Source of the DNA: Nocardiopsis endophytica
GTDB taxonomy: Bacteria > Actinomycetota > Actinomycetes > Streptosporangiales > Streptosporangiaceae
Assembly: GCF_027706725.1 (NCBI RefSeq)
Contig: NZ_JAQFWQ010000002.1
Span: 62,001-126,000 of the forward strand
Length of the DNA: 64,000 nucleotides
Direction: 5' to 3'
Below the pieces are notes generated by a model. The model was not told the origin of the DNA, ran no database searches, and saw only the letters and a list, made by a program, of their open reading frames with translations. The number at the start of each line of letters is the position of its first letter. Position 1 is the stretch's first letter. The position numbers were made by a program, and so were the translations under genes. This document shows, one piece after another, positions 34,892-42,925 of the stretch.

Positions 34892-36376
34892 GTGACCGGT
34901 CCCCCCACGGTCTCCCCCCATCGTGTGGGCCCCTACAACCTGCTCTCCCGGCTCGGCGGCGGCGGGATGGGCGAGGTGTTCCTCGGCCGCTCCCCGGGCG
35001 GGCGCCCGGTGGCGGTCAAGGTGGTGCGCGCCGAGCTGGCCGCCGACCCGCAGTTCCGGAAGCGGTTCGCCGCCGAGGTCGAGGCGGCGCGGAAGGTCGG
35101 CGGGTTCTACACGGCCCAGCTCGTCGACTCCGACACCGGCGCCGAGCGCCCCTGGCTCGCCACCGCCTACATCCCCGGCCCCTCGCTGCACGAGGTGCTC
35201 CAGATGCGCACGGCGCTCCCGCTCGCCTCGGTGGCGGTGCTCGGCGCCGGGCTGGCCGAGGGGCTCACCGCGATCCACGGCTGCGGCCTGGTGCACCGCG
35301 ACCTCAAGCCCGCCAACGTGATCCTGGCCGACGACGGGCCGCGCGTCATCGACTTCGGCATCGCCCGGGCGCTGGACGCGACCAGCACCTCGTTGACCCG
35401 CACCGTCATCGGCACCCCCGGGTTCCTCTCCCCCGAACAGGCGCGCGGCAAGGAGGTCGGCCCCCGGTCGGACGTGTTCGCCCTGGGGTGCCTGCTGGCG
35501 CTGGCCTCGTCCGGGAACCCGCCGTTCGGCACGGGGCCGACCGAGGCGGTCGTCTACCGGGTCGTGCACGAGGAGCCGGACCTGGAGGGCGTGCCGAGCC
35601 CGCTCGCTGCGCTGGTGCGGCGGTGCCTGGCCAAGAAGGCGGAGGACCGGCCCGGCCTGGACAAGGTGCTCTCCCGGCTGAACGCGCTCGCCGGGGAGGA
35701 GGGACGGACGGAGGCGGCCGGGTGGCTGCCGGAAGACGTCACCGAGGTCATCCGGGCCCGGACGACACGCGTGGCGACCCCGGTGCCGGAGGATCCTCCG
35801 GCGCAGAAGGAGAAGGGGAAGAGCGGCACGAAGAAGCCGCCGAAGAAGCCCGCCGAGAAGCCTGTGAAGAAGCCGGCGCCGAAGGCCTCCTCCGGGAAGC
35901 CGACCGGAAGCGCATCGGCGAAGGCTCCGCCCAAGCCGCCTGCGACGAAGTCCGCTGGAGCGGGCAAGAAGCCCGGCACCGGCGGTTCGGCACCCTCCGA
36001 GAAGAAGTCCTCTTCGGGGAACGGGGCGGGGAACGGGTCGAGTGACGAGACGGGCTTCTGGCTAGGGGCCGCGGCCGTCGCCCTCGGGCTCGCCTATGTC
36101 GTGTTCGAGCCCGTTTCCCTCGTGATGAGCAGCGTCGTCAACGGTGGGACCGACGAGGTGGCGATCGGCGACTGCATGGCCTACATCACCGACGACGAAG
36201 ACGGCGGCGGATGGGTCGAGGTCCCCTGCTTCGCGGCGGCGGCGACCACCACCGTCGTCTGGAAGTACACCCAGTCCTCCCTCTCCGAATACTCCACCGT
36301 CCCAGCCGCCTGCGACAGCGCGTCCTTCTATCCCGTAATCAACGGTCAGACCGTCTGCCTCGCCTCGAAGGACTGA
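34892..36376 (+). CDS. Transmembrane Ser/Thr protein kinase
   Basis: 494 aa, GTG start with GGAGG upstream. The kinase domain (residues about 12-270) is complete: glycine loop RLGGGGMGEVF, VAVKVV lysine, H135-R-D137-L-K-P-A-N catalytic loop, D154-F-G, and a GTPGFLSPEQ activation segment. A Lys/Pro-rich linker (residues about 305-385, PPKKPAEKPVKKP) precedes one membrane helix near residues 388-410. A small extracytoplasmic domain of about 85 residues has four cysteines (DCMAYI, VPCFA, AACDS, TVCLA). It therefore looks like a PknB-type receptor kinase with a disulfide-bonded sensor of no recognised family. Confidence 0.93.
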   Translation: MTGPPTVSPHRVGPYNLLSRLGGGGMGEVFLGRSPGGRPVAVKVVRAELAADPQFRKRFAAEVEAARKVGGFYTAQLVDSDTGAERPWLATAYIPGPSLHEVLQMRTALPLASVAVLGAGLAEGLTAIHGCGLVHRDLKPANVILADDGPRVIDFGIARALDATSTSLTRTVIGTPGFLSPEQARGKEVGPRSDVFALGCLLALASSGNPPFGTGPTEAVVYRVVHEEPDLEGVPSPLAALVRRCLAKKAEDRPGLDKVLSRLNALAGEEGRTEAAGWLPEDVTEVIRARTTRVATPVPEDPPAQKEKGKSGTKKPPKKPAEKPVKKPAPKASSGKPTGSASAKAPPKPPATKSAGAGKKPGTGGSAPSEKKSSSGNGAGNGSSDETGFWLGAAAVALGLAYVVFEPVSLVMSSVVNGGTDEVAIGDCMAYITDDEDGGGWVEVPCFAAAATTTVVWKYTQSSLSEYSTVPAACDSASFYPVINGQTVCLASKD

Positions 36377-36401
36377 GGCCCGGCCCCCGTGCCCAGACCG
36401 G

Positions 36402-37322
36402 TCACGCCCGGCGGGCCTTTTCGCCGGCTCGGGTGGCGTCGGCGCCCCAGCCGGTGACCAGGCGGAGTGCTTCGGCCGACGGGGACTCCGGCTCGGCGTG
36501 GTACACCACCAGGGCCTGGTCCTGGTCCTCGGGCAGGCGCAGGGTCTCGAAGGACAGGGTCATCTCCCCCACCAGCGGGTGGTTGAGCACCTTGGACCCG
36601 AACCCCTTCTCCTTCACGTCGTGGGCCGCCCACAGCCTGCGGAAGTCGTCGCTCTTCACCGACAGTTCGCCCACCAGGGAGGACAGCCGCGGGTCGTCCG
36701 GGTAGCACCCCGCGTCCATGCGCAGGTAGCTCACGATGTCCGCGGCCTTGGACTCCCAGTCGACGAACAGCTCGCGGTAGTCCTCGCGCAGGAACACCAG
36801 CCGCGCCCAGTTCCGGTCGCGCACGGGCAGCTCTCCCCAGTCGCCGAAGACCGCCGCCGCGGCGCGGGTCCACGCCAGCACGTCGGACCGGCGGCCCACC
36901 ACGTAGGCGGGCACACCCTCCAGGGTGTGCAGCAGGCTCCGCAGGCCGGGCCGCACCTTCTGGGCGGACGCCGCCCGCCGCACCTTGTGCTTCTTGGGCT
37001 TGGCCAGGTGCACCAGGTGCGCGTACTCGGCGTCGTTGAGCCGCAGGGCGCGCGCGATCGCCTCCAGCACCTCGGCGGAGACGTTGCGCCCGTTCCCCTG
37101 CTCCAGCCGCGTGTAGTAGGCGGCGGACACCCCGGCGATCTGCGCCAGCTCCTCCCGGCGCAGGCCGGGGACCCGGCGCCGGTGCCCGAAGCGCGGCAGG
37201 CCCACGTCCTCGGGCGTGAGCCGGGCGCGGCGGCTGCGCAGGAACTCGCTCAGCTCGGCGCGCCGGTCCAAGGGCTGCTCGGCGGCGTCACCGGAGGGCC
37301 CGTCGGCGGTGTCGTCACTCAT
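36402..37322 (-). CDS. MmyB-type helix-turn-helix transcriptional regulator
   Basis: 306 aa from the ATG at 37322; a longer upstream frame lacks a better start. Residues about 20-85 are an XRE-type HTH (ELSEFLRSRRARLTPEDVGLP, RRVPGLRREELAQIAGVSAAYYTRLEQG). The rest is the MmyB-like ligand-binding domain, seen in actinobacterial regulators often sited next to oxidoreductase genes. It is divergent from the zinc alcohol dehydrogenase 169 bp away, so that gene is the likely target, with regulation released by a small ligand that may bind the C-terminal domain. Confidence 0.9.
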   Translation of the reverse strand: MSDDTADGPSGDAAEQPLDRRAELSEFLRSRRARLTPEDVGLPRFGHRRRVPGLRREELAQIAGVSAAYYTRLEQGNGRNVSAEVLEAIARALRLNDAEYAHLVHLAKPKKHKVRRAASAQKVRPGLRSLLHTLEGVPAYVVGRRSDVLAWTRAAAAVFGDWGELPVRDRNWARLVFLREDYRELFVDWESKAADIVSYLRMDAGCYPDDPRLSSLVGELSVKSDDFRRLWAAHDVKEKGFGSKVLNHPLVGEMTLSFETLRLPEDQDQALVVYHAEPESPSAEALRLVTGWGADATRAGEKARRA

Positions 37323-37352
37323 TACTCCAGTATCGGTGCGTACGCGGCCGAA

Positions 37353-37377
37353 TGCCTGACACCGCCAGTGGTAGGCA
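37353..37377. promoter_or_regulatory. Imperfect palindrome, candidate MmyB-type operator
   Basis: TGCCTGACAC and GTGGTAGGCA are inverted repeats matching at 8 of 10 positions around a 5-bp centre. They lie 31 bp upstream of the regulator start in the region shared with the alcohol dehydrogenase gene. Confidence 0.5.
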
Positions 37378-37491
37378 CGGCGAACGTACGTTAACCGGAT
37401 GTCTGGGTCCGTTCCTGCACACAAGGGACGATCGTCATCGCCCGGCCCTTGAGGGCCGGAGCGTCCCGTCCTCAAGAGGAGAACGACCTAG

Positions 37492-38532
37492 ATGACATCC
37501 GTCGCCGCCTACGCGGCCCCCGCCGCGAAGGCCCCGCTGGAGCGGACCACGATCGAGCGCCGACCCGTCGGCGAGAACGACGTCCGGATCGAGATCGCGT
37601 ACGCGGGCATCTGCCACTCCGACATCCACCAGGTGAACGAGGGGTGGGGCGAGGCGATCTTCCCGATGGTCCCGGGGCACGAGATCGCCGGAGTGGTCGC
37701 CGAGGTCGGCCCCGGCGTCACCCGGTACGCCGTCGGCGACCGGGTCGGCGTGGGCTGCTTCGTCGACTCCTGCCGCGAGTGCGAGTACTGCCGCAAGGGC
37801 CTGGAGCAGTACTGCACCTCCGGGATGATCGGCACCTACAACGCCCTGGACTCCAACGGGGAGCCCACCTACGGGGGCTACTCGCAGCAGATCGTCGTCG
37901 ACGAGGCGTACGTGCTGCGCATCCCCGACGCGCTGCCGCTCGACGCCGCCGCGCCGCTGCTGTGCGCGGGCATCACCACCTATTCGCCGCTGCGGTACTG
38001 GAACGCCGGGCCCGGCTCGAAGGTCGCGGTGGTCGGCATGGGCGGCCTGGGCCACATGGGCGTGCAGCTCGCGCGCGCGATGGGGGCCGAGGTCACGGTG
38101 CTCAGCCAGTCGCTGCGCAAGAAGGACGACGGGCTTCGGCTGGGGGCGGACCGGTACTTCGCCACCAGCGACCCGGAGACCTTCACCGAGCTGGCGGGCG
38201 CCTTCGACATCGTGCTGTCCACGGTGTCGGCCCCGCTGGACATGAGCGCCTACCTGGGCCTGCTGAAGACCGACGGGGTGCTGGCCAACGTCGGCGCCCC
38301 CGAGGAGCCGGTGTCGGTGAACCTGTTCGCCCTGATGGGCGGCCGCAAGAAGATCGCGGGCTCGCTGATCGGCGGCATCGCCGAGACCCAGGAGATGCTG
38401 GACTTCTGCGGCGAGCACGGCATCACCGCCGAGATCGAGCTGATCCGCGCCGACGAGGTCAACACCGCCTACGAGCGCGTCACCTCCAGCGACGTGCGCT
38501 ACCGGTTCGTGATCGACACGGCCACGATCTGA
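37492..38532 (+). CDS. Zinc-dependent alcohol dehydrogenase, NAD(P)-type (CAD/YahK-like)
   Basis: 346 aa, a cinnamyl-alcohol-dehydrogenase-like medium-chain enzyme. Catalytic zinc ligands are in GICHSDIHQ and PGHEIAG, and the structural zinc is in the four-Cys loop [15 protein letters not shown]. The Rossmann motif [19 protein letters not shown] follows. Such enzymes reduce aldehydes to alcohols in the cytoplasm, usually with NADPH. GAGGAG lies 9 bp before the ATG. It is divergent from an MmyB-type regulator and is followed by a strong terminator, so it is probably monocistronic. Confidence 0.93.
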   Translation: MTSVAAYAAPAAKAPLERTTIERRPVGENDVRIEIAYAGICHSDIHQVNEGWGEAIFPMVPGHEIAGVVAEVGPGVTRYAVGDRVGVGCFVDSCRECEYCRKGLEQYCTSGMIGTYNALDSNGEPTYGGYSQQIVVDEAYVLRIPDALPLDAAAPLLCAGITTYSPLRYWNAGPGSKVAVVGMGGLGHMGVQLARAMGAEVTVLSQSLRKKDDGLRLGADRYFATSDPETFTELAGAFDIVLSTVSAPLDMSAYLGLLKTDGVLANVGAPEEPVSVNLFALMGGRKKIAGSLIGGIAETQEMLDFCGEHGITAEIELIRADEVNTAYERVTSSDVRYRFVIDTATI

Positions 38533-38551
38533 GGGCCCACAGGCCCCGCAT

Positions 38552-38581
38552 GCGGCCCCGGGACCGTGGTCCCGGGGCCGC
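38552..38581 (+). terminator. Terminator after alcohol dehydrogenase
   Basis: A perfect 14-bp inverted repeat, GCGGCCCCGGGACC and GGTCCCGGGGCCGC, with only 2 nt between arms, starts 19 bp after the stop codon. It separates this gene from the alditol oxidase gene. Confidence 0.75.
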
Positions 38582-38634
38582 TGCGCGAGACTGGGTCCCG
38601 CCCCCGCCCCCCGGCCCACTGAATCGGAGAGACG

Positions 38635-39927
38635 ATGCCCCTCCCCCCGCCCTCCCGGCTCCCGGTCGCGAACTGGGCGCGCAACGTCGCCTACGACCCG
38701 GCCCGCTCCCACCGGCCCGCGTCGGTGGAGGAGCTGCGCGAGCTGGTGCGCCGCAGCGACCGCATCCGCGCCCTGGGAAGCACCCACTCCTTCTCCCCGG
38801 TCATCGCCGCCGACGGCGACGTGGTCCGGACCGACGCGCTTCCGGGCGGCGTCACCATCGACGACGGGGAGGGCCGCCCTCCGACGGCGACCGTCGCCGC
38901 GGGCATGACCTACACCGACGTGTGCACCGCGCTCGACCGGGCCGGATACGCCCTGGGCAACCTCGCGTCCCTGCCGAACATCACCATCGCGGGCGCGTGC
39001 GCGACGGCCACGCACGGCTCCGGCGACACCCAGCGCTGCCTGTCCGCCTCCGTCAGCGCCCTCGAACTGGTCGGCCCGCAGGGCGACATCGTGGAGCTGA
39101 GCCGGGCCACGCACCCGGACACCTTCCCCGGGGCGGTCGTCTCCCTCGGGGCGCTCGGGATCGTCACCCGCATGACGCTGGACGTCGAGCCCGCCTACTC
39201 CGTCGCCCAGCGGGTCCTCCTCGACGTCCCCCTGGACGAGCCGATGGACCGCTTCGACGAGGTCTTCGGCAGCGCCTACAGCGTCAGCGCGTTCACCGAC
39301 TGGGCCAGCGGCACCGCCCGCCTCTGGCTCAAGGAGCGGGTCGGGGAGGGCTCGCCGGGAGGGTGGACCGGCGGCGACGCCGCCCGGGAGCCCGTCCACC
39401 CGGTCCCGGGGCGGGACCCCGTCCAGTGCACCGGGCAGCTCGGGGCCGATGGGCCCTGGCACGAGCGCCTCCCCCACTTCCTCCACACCGCCGCCGGGTC
39501 CTCCCCCGAAGGGGCGGGCGACGAGCTGCAGTCGGAGTACTTCGTCCCCCGGGAGAACGCACGGGCCGCCATCGAGGCGGTGCGCGGGATCGGCCGCCTG
39601 CTGGCCCCGCTCCTGTACACCTCCGAGCTCCGCAGCGTGCGGGGCGACGACCTGTGGCTCAGCCCCGCCTACGGGCGCGACTCCGCCGCCCTCCACTTCA
39701 CCTGGGTGAACGACGAGGAGGCGCTGCGGCCGGCCATCGCGGCGCTGGAGGAGCGGCTGCTCCCGCTGGGGGCGCGGCCGCACTGGGCCAAGCTCACCGG
39801 CCTCGCGCCGCGGGAGCTGATCGGCCTGTACGAGCGCGCCGCCGACTTCAAGCGGCTGGCCGGGGAGCTGGACCCCTCGGGCAAGTTCCGCAACCCGTTC
39901 GTCGACGCGCTGCTCGCCGCCGCCTGA
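38635..39927 (+). CDS. FAD-dependent alditol oxidase-like enzyme
   Basis: 430 aa, close to Streptomyces alditol oxidase (EC 1.1.3.41, about 420 aa). The N-terminal PP-loop FAD domain has GSTH51SFSP, in which the His corresponds to the covalent FAD attachment residue. NLASLPNITIAGACATATHGSG is the second FAD motif. The C-terminal half has YTSELRSVRGDDLWLSPAYGRDS and HFTW, characteristic of the D-arabinono-lactone/alditol oxidase cap. It would oxidise polyols such as xylitol or sorbitol at the terminal hydroxyl with O2, yielding H2O2. No signal peptide, so cytoplasmic. GGAGAG precedes the ATG. Confidence 0.9.
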   Translation: MPLPPPSRLPVANWARNVAYDPARSHRPASVEELRELVRRSDRIRALGSTHSFSPVIAADGDVVRTDALPGGVTIDDGEGRPPTATVAAGMTYTDVCTALDRAGYALGNLASLPNITIAGACATATHGSGDTQRCLSASVSALELVGPQGDIVELSRATHPDTFPGAVVSLGALGIVTRMTLDVEPAYSVAQRVLLDVPLDEPMDRFDEVFGSAYSVSAFTDWASGTARLWLKERVGEGSPGGWTGGDAAREPVHPVPGRDPVQCTGQLGADGPWHERLPHFLHTAAGSSPEGAGDELQSEYFVPRENARAAIEAVRGIGRLLAPLLYTSELRSVRGDDLWLSPAYGRDSAALHFTWVNDEEALRPAIAALEERLLPLGARPHWAKLTGLAPRELIGLYERAADFKRLAGELDPSGKFRNPFVDALLAAA

Positions 39928-39935
39928 CCCGGCCG

Positions 39936-40616
39936 CTACGGCCGGGCCCGCGACACCCCCTGCCGCCACCGCGGGTCCCGGCCGGTGAGGGCCGCCAGCC
40001 GGTCGGCCGCCCCCGCCCAGGGCGGGGGCGGCACCGGGTCGCCGAAGAGCTGGTGCCGGGTGGCGTCGGTGACCACCAGGGGCACCACCGGGAGCAGGTC
40101 GGCGGCCAGGTCCGGCGCCACCGGCGACGGTGCCCCGCAGGCCGCCGCGATGTCCCAGGCGTGCACCGCCGCCTCCAGCGCCCCGACACCGGCCAGCGCC
40201 GCGGCGCCCAGGGCGCGGTCGGCCACCGCGGCCTCGCCCCCGGCGGCGGGGACGCGCAGCAGGCGGCAGGCGCGGATGCGCACCTCGGAGATGGCGTCGT
40301 GGCCCGTGGCCGTGGTCGGGAAGAGCGCGACCCGCCCTTCGCCGAGCCCCTCGCCCAGGGTCTCCAGCGAGTCGGCGGTGTGCAGCAGGAGCATCTCCAG
40401 GTTCCACGCCGCGCACGGCGTGGGGCGGCCGAAGAGCTCGGGCCGGGCGTGCTGGGCCGCCCGGAGCACGGCGCCCACGGCCCGTTCGAGCAGCGCGTAG
40501 GCGTGGTCGGGGACGAACCCTCCGGGGCTTCCGGCGGCGGTGCGGCCGCCGGGGCCTCTCCCGCCCCCGCCGTACCCGTCCGCCTCCACGGCGTCCTCTC
40601 CGACCCTGTGCACCAT
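39936..40616 (-). CDS. TIGR03086-like DinB-superfamily metal-binding protein
   Basis: 226 aa. ATG at 40616 has GAGGGG 7 bp upstream and is preferred over a GTG at 40652. The core matches the mycothiol/maleylpyruvate isomerase-like DinB superfamily: GRPTPCAAWNLEMLLLHTADSLETLGEG with a His for metal, and HAWDIAAACG carrying a second His. Members bind a divalent metal between helices and some use mycothiol. The specific reaction is unknown. It runs tail-to-tail with alditol oxidase, 8 bp apart. Confidence 0.75.
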   Translation of the reverse strand: MVHRVGEDAVEADGYGGGGRGPGGRTAAGSPGGFVPDHAYALLERAVGAVLRAAQHARPELFGRPTPCAAWNLEMLLLHTADSLETLGEGLGEGRVALFPTTATGHDAISEVRIRACRLLRVPAAGGEAAVADRALGAAALAGVGALEAAVHAWDIAAACGAPSPVAPDLAADLLPVVPLVVTDATRHQLFGDPVPPPPWAGAADRLAALTGRDPRWRQGVSRARP

Positions 40617-40731
40617 GGCCGCACCCCTCACGGTCAGTCGTCGCGTCCCCACAGGACTAGGACTCCGCGGGCACGCGAAACTCGCCGGTGGCGGAGGAGG
40701 ATTCTCTCCGCCGCCGGCGCGGGTGCCGGGC

Positions 40732-41010
40732 TCAGCCCCCGGCGACCGAGGGCAGGATGCGCACCTCCGTGCCGTCGGGGACGGGGGTCTCCAGGCCGGA
40801 CACCGCCCGGCACTCGTCGTCGCCGACGAAGACGTTGACGTAGCGGCGCAGCGCCCCCTGCTCGTCGCGGACCCGGCGGTCGAGCCGGGGGTGGCGGTCG
40901 GCCAGCGCGTCCAGGACCCCGCGCAGGTCCGGGGCGGAGGGCAGGTCGACGCGCTTGGCGCCGCCCGCGTCGGACTGCAGCACCTGGGGCAGGATCACCG
41001 TCACGGCCAC
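40732..41010 (-). CDS. MoaD/ThiS-family ubiquitin-like sulfur carrier protein
   Basis: 92 aa ending in the di-Gly terminus (LPSVAGG) required for thiocarboxylation. Core segments VTVILPQVLQ, DLRGVLDALADRHPRLDRRV, RRYVNVFVGDDE and VPDGTEVRILP match the beta-grasp fold. It starts 4 bp after the BNR-repeat gene, so the two are coupled. No molybdopterin or thiamin gene is nearby, so it probably serves a different sulfur-transfer or conjugation role. Confidence 0.85.
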   Translation of the reverse strand: MAVTVILPQVLQSDAGGAKRVDLPSAPDLRGVLDALADRHPRLDRRVRDEQGALRRYVNVFVGDDECRAVSGLETPVPDGTEVRILPSVAGG

Positions 41011-41014
41011 GTCC

Positions 41015-42118
41015 CTACACCTCCGCCGCGCGCACGCACAGCACGTCCGGCAGGTGCTCGGCGACCGCGTGCCAGCGCCCGTCGGAGTCGGTCGTCGTGT
41101 ACACGTCCCCCGCGCGGGTGCCGAAGTAGAACCCGGGGTCGTCGGCGCCGTCGGTGCAGGCGGCGTCGCGCAGCACGATGCCGAAGTAGGGGCCGGCCGG
41201 CAGCCCGGCGTCGTAGGCGCCCCAGGATCCGCCCGCGTCCTCGGTGCGGAAGGGCCGCAGCCGGTGGTCCGGCGGCAGGTGGCAGGCCTCGCTGATGACC
41301 GGGAAGTTCAGCGCCGTCCCGGGCCGGTGCGGGTGGGCCACCATGGCGAACCCGAAGTCCGACGGCAGGCCGTCGGCGATCGGCCTCCACCCCTCGCCCG
41401 CCGGGTCCTCGCTGCGGAACACCCCGTGGTGGTTCTGCAGGTAGAACGCGCCGTCCGGGCCGACGGAGACCTTGTGCACGCACTGGCCGTACTCGGGGGT
41501 CTCCTCAGGCATGAAGGTGGTGGTCACGCCCTTGTTGGCGGGCTCCCAGGAGGCGCCGGCGTCGCGGGTCTGGTAGACGCCGCCGGTGGACATGGCCACC
41601 GTCATGGCGCGCGGGTCCGACCCCTGGGCGGTGACCTTTCCGGGGATGATCGTGTGCACGGCGCCGCCCCCGGCACCGGGGAACCAGTCCTTGCGGTGCG
41701 GGTGGTCCCACAGGGCCCGGACCAGCTCGAAGTGCTCGCCGCCGTCGGTGGAGCGGAACAGCGAGTGCGGCTCGGCGCCCGCGTACACGGTGCCCGGCTC
41801 GTCGGTGAAGGCGAACTGCCACGCCCGGGTGAAGGACTCCTCGGCGTCCTCGGGCAGGGCGATGGGGCGCTCCTCGGGCTCGTTCCAGGTGGCGCCCAGG
41901 TCGTCGCTGTACCAGACGCTGGGCCCGAAGTGGGAGCTCTCGGCCCCGGCCAGGAGGCGCCGGCTGTGGGGGTCGATGCCGACGGCGTAGACCCCCATCA
42001 TGTCGGTCCAGGACTCCTTGTCGAGTTTGAGCGGGCCGCTGACCCGCCAGTCGCGCCGGTCGTCGCTGGTGGCCTTGAACAGGCCCTTCCTGGTGCCGAT
42101 GAGCAGCAGATACGGCAT
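41015..42118 (-). CDS. BNR/sialidase-like beta-propeller protein
   Basis: 367 aa. ATG at 42118 has AGGGGGA upstream. It has repeated Asp-box (BNR) motifs such as YSDDLGATWNEP, FRSTDGGEHFE, YQTRDAGASWEP and FRTEDAGGSWGA, giving a six- or seven-bladed propeller of the exo-alpha-sialidase fold. No signal peptide, so it is probably cytoplasmic, and no sialidase catalytic Arg triad is evident. Proteins of this type occur next to MoaD-like genes in many bacteria; the function is uncharacterised. The annotation 'glycosyl hydrolase' found in databases for such proteins is probably misleading. Confidence 0.85.
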   Translation of the reverse strand: MPYLLLIGTRKGLFKATSDDRRDWRVSGPLKLDKESWTDMMGVYAVGIDPHSRRLLAGAESSHFGPSVWYSDDLGATWNEPEERPIALPEDAEESFTRAWQFAFTDEPGTVYAGAEPHSLFRSTDGGEHFELVRALWDHPHRKDWFPGAGGGAVHTIIPGKVTAQGSDPRAMTVAMSTGGVYQTRDAGASWEPANKGVTTTFMPEETPEYGQCVHKVSVGPDGAFYLQNHHGVFRSEDPAGEGWRPIADGLPSDFGFAMVAHPHRPGTALNFPVISEACHLPPDHRLRPFRTEDAGGSWGAYDAGLPAGPYFGIVLRDAACTDGADDPGFYFGTRAGDVYTTTDSDGRWHAVAEHLPDVLCVRAAEV

Positions 42119-42190
42119 GTCGATCCCCCTACGGTGAGTCGTAGGCCACACCTTCGCACGGGGCGACGACAAACGAGACCCGCGTCACCC

Positions 42191-42847
42191 TCAAGTCGGG
42201 GTAAACTCCGCCGCCCCCAGGGCGCGGGCGAGTGGGCCCACCCCCTCGACGGCCGCCTCGCCGCGCGCCACGGCCTCCGCCGGAGTCAGCGCGCCCCGGG
42301 CGACGCGCACGCACGCCTCCTCGCTCAGCGCCAGGACCGCGTCGGGCCGCTCGGCCGGGCCGTCGCCGTAGCCGCCCTCCCCGCCCTCGGGCCCCGCCGC
42401 CCACACATGGAACACGCCGGTCTCCAGGCGCACCTCCACCGTGCCGGACGCCTCGGGGCAGGCACGCTCCACCACGCCGAGCAGCGGCGGCGCCAGCCAG
42501 TGCGCCCGGAAGGCGTCGGTGGGGCGGCGCTCCCCGAGCCCGGGGGCGCCCCACTCGGCGAGGGCGCGCAGGACCGGCAGCAGCGCCCGGCCGCTCGGCG
42601 TCAGCTCGTAGAGGGCGGCGCCGCCGCGCGGGGTGAGCGGGCGGCGCACGACCAGGCCGTCGCGCTCCATGTCGCGCAGGCGCGAGGCGAGGACGTCGGT
42701 GCTGACTCCGGGGAGGTCGGCGTGCAGGTCGGTGTAGCGGCGCGGCCCCGCCTGGAGCTCGCGCACCACCAGGAGGGTCCACCGCTCGCCGACGGCGTCG
42801 AGGGCCCGGGAGACGGCACAGTACTGGTCGTAGCTTCGGCGCGGCAT
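42191..42847 (-). CDS. HxlR-family winged-helix regulator with C-terminal SCP2-like domain
   Basis: 218 aa from ATG at 42847, or 224 aa from TTG at 42865. The N-terminal 110 residues are an HxlR winged helix (YCAVSRALDAVGERWTLLVVRELQAGPRRYTDLHADLPGVSTDVLASRLRDM, read in parts). The C-terminal half resembles a sterol-carrier/SCP2-like domain seen on other actinobacterial HxlR proteins. It is divergent from the aminotransferase gene with a 78-bp gap that carries overlapping palindromes. Autoregulation and control of the aminotransferase are likely. Confidence 0.88.
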   Translation of the reverse strand: MPRRSYDQYCAVSRALDAVGERWTLLVVRELQAGPRRYTDLHADLPGVSTDVLASRLRDMERDGLVVRRPLTPRGGAALYELTPSGRALLPVLRALAEWGAPGLGERRPTDAFRAHWLAPPLLGVVERACPEASGTVEVRLETGVFHVWAAGPEGGEGGYGDGPAERPDAVLALSEEACVRVARGALTPAEAVARGEAAVEGVGPLARALGAAEFTPT

Positions 42848-42878
42848 ACGTCTCAGTGTAGACAATGAGTTGGACTTT

Positions 42879-42905
42879 CCAAGTGATCACTTGGTAGAAC
42901 CAAGT
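42879..42905. promoter_or_regulatory. Overlapping palindromes, candidate HxlR operator
   Basis: CCAAGTGATCACTTGG is a perfect 16-bp palindrome at 42879-42894. The right half-site recurs: ACTTGG-TAGAA-CCAAGT at 42889-42905. An upstream TTGGA-CTTT-CCAA adds a fourth half-site. These half-sites occupy most of the spacer between the HxlR regulator and the aminotransferase gene. Confidence 0.7.
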
Positions 42906-42925
42906 GGAACCACGGGGAGGTCAGC

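Noticed and set aside
31720-34908. 1062-codon minus-strand frame across the conservon and P450 genes
   Set aside because: Composition is shadow-like and it covers two strong P450 genes on both strands.
41015-42118. Sialidase activity for the BNR protein
   Set aside because: Asp-box blades are present but I could not find the catalytic Arg triad, Tyr/Glu pair or a signal peptide.
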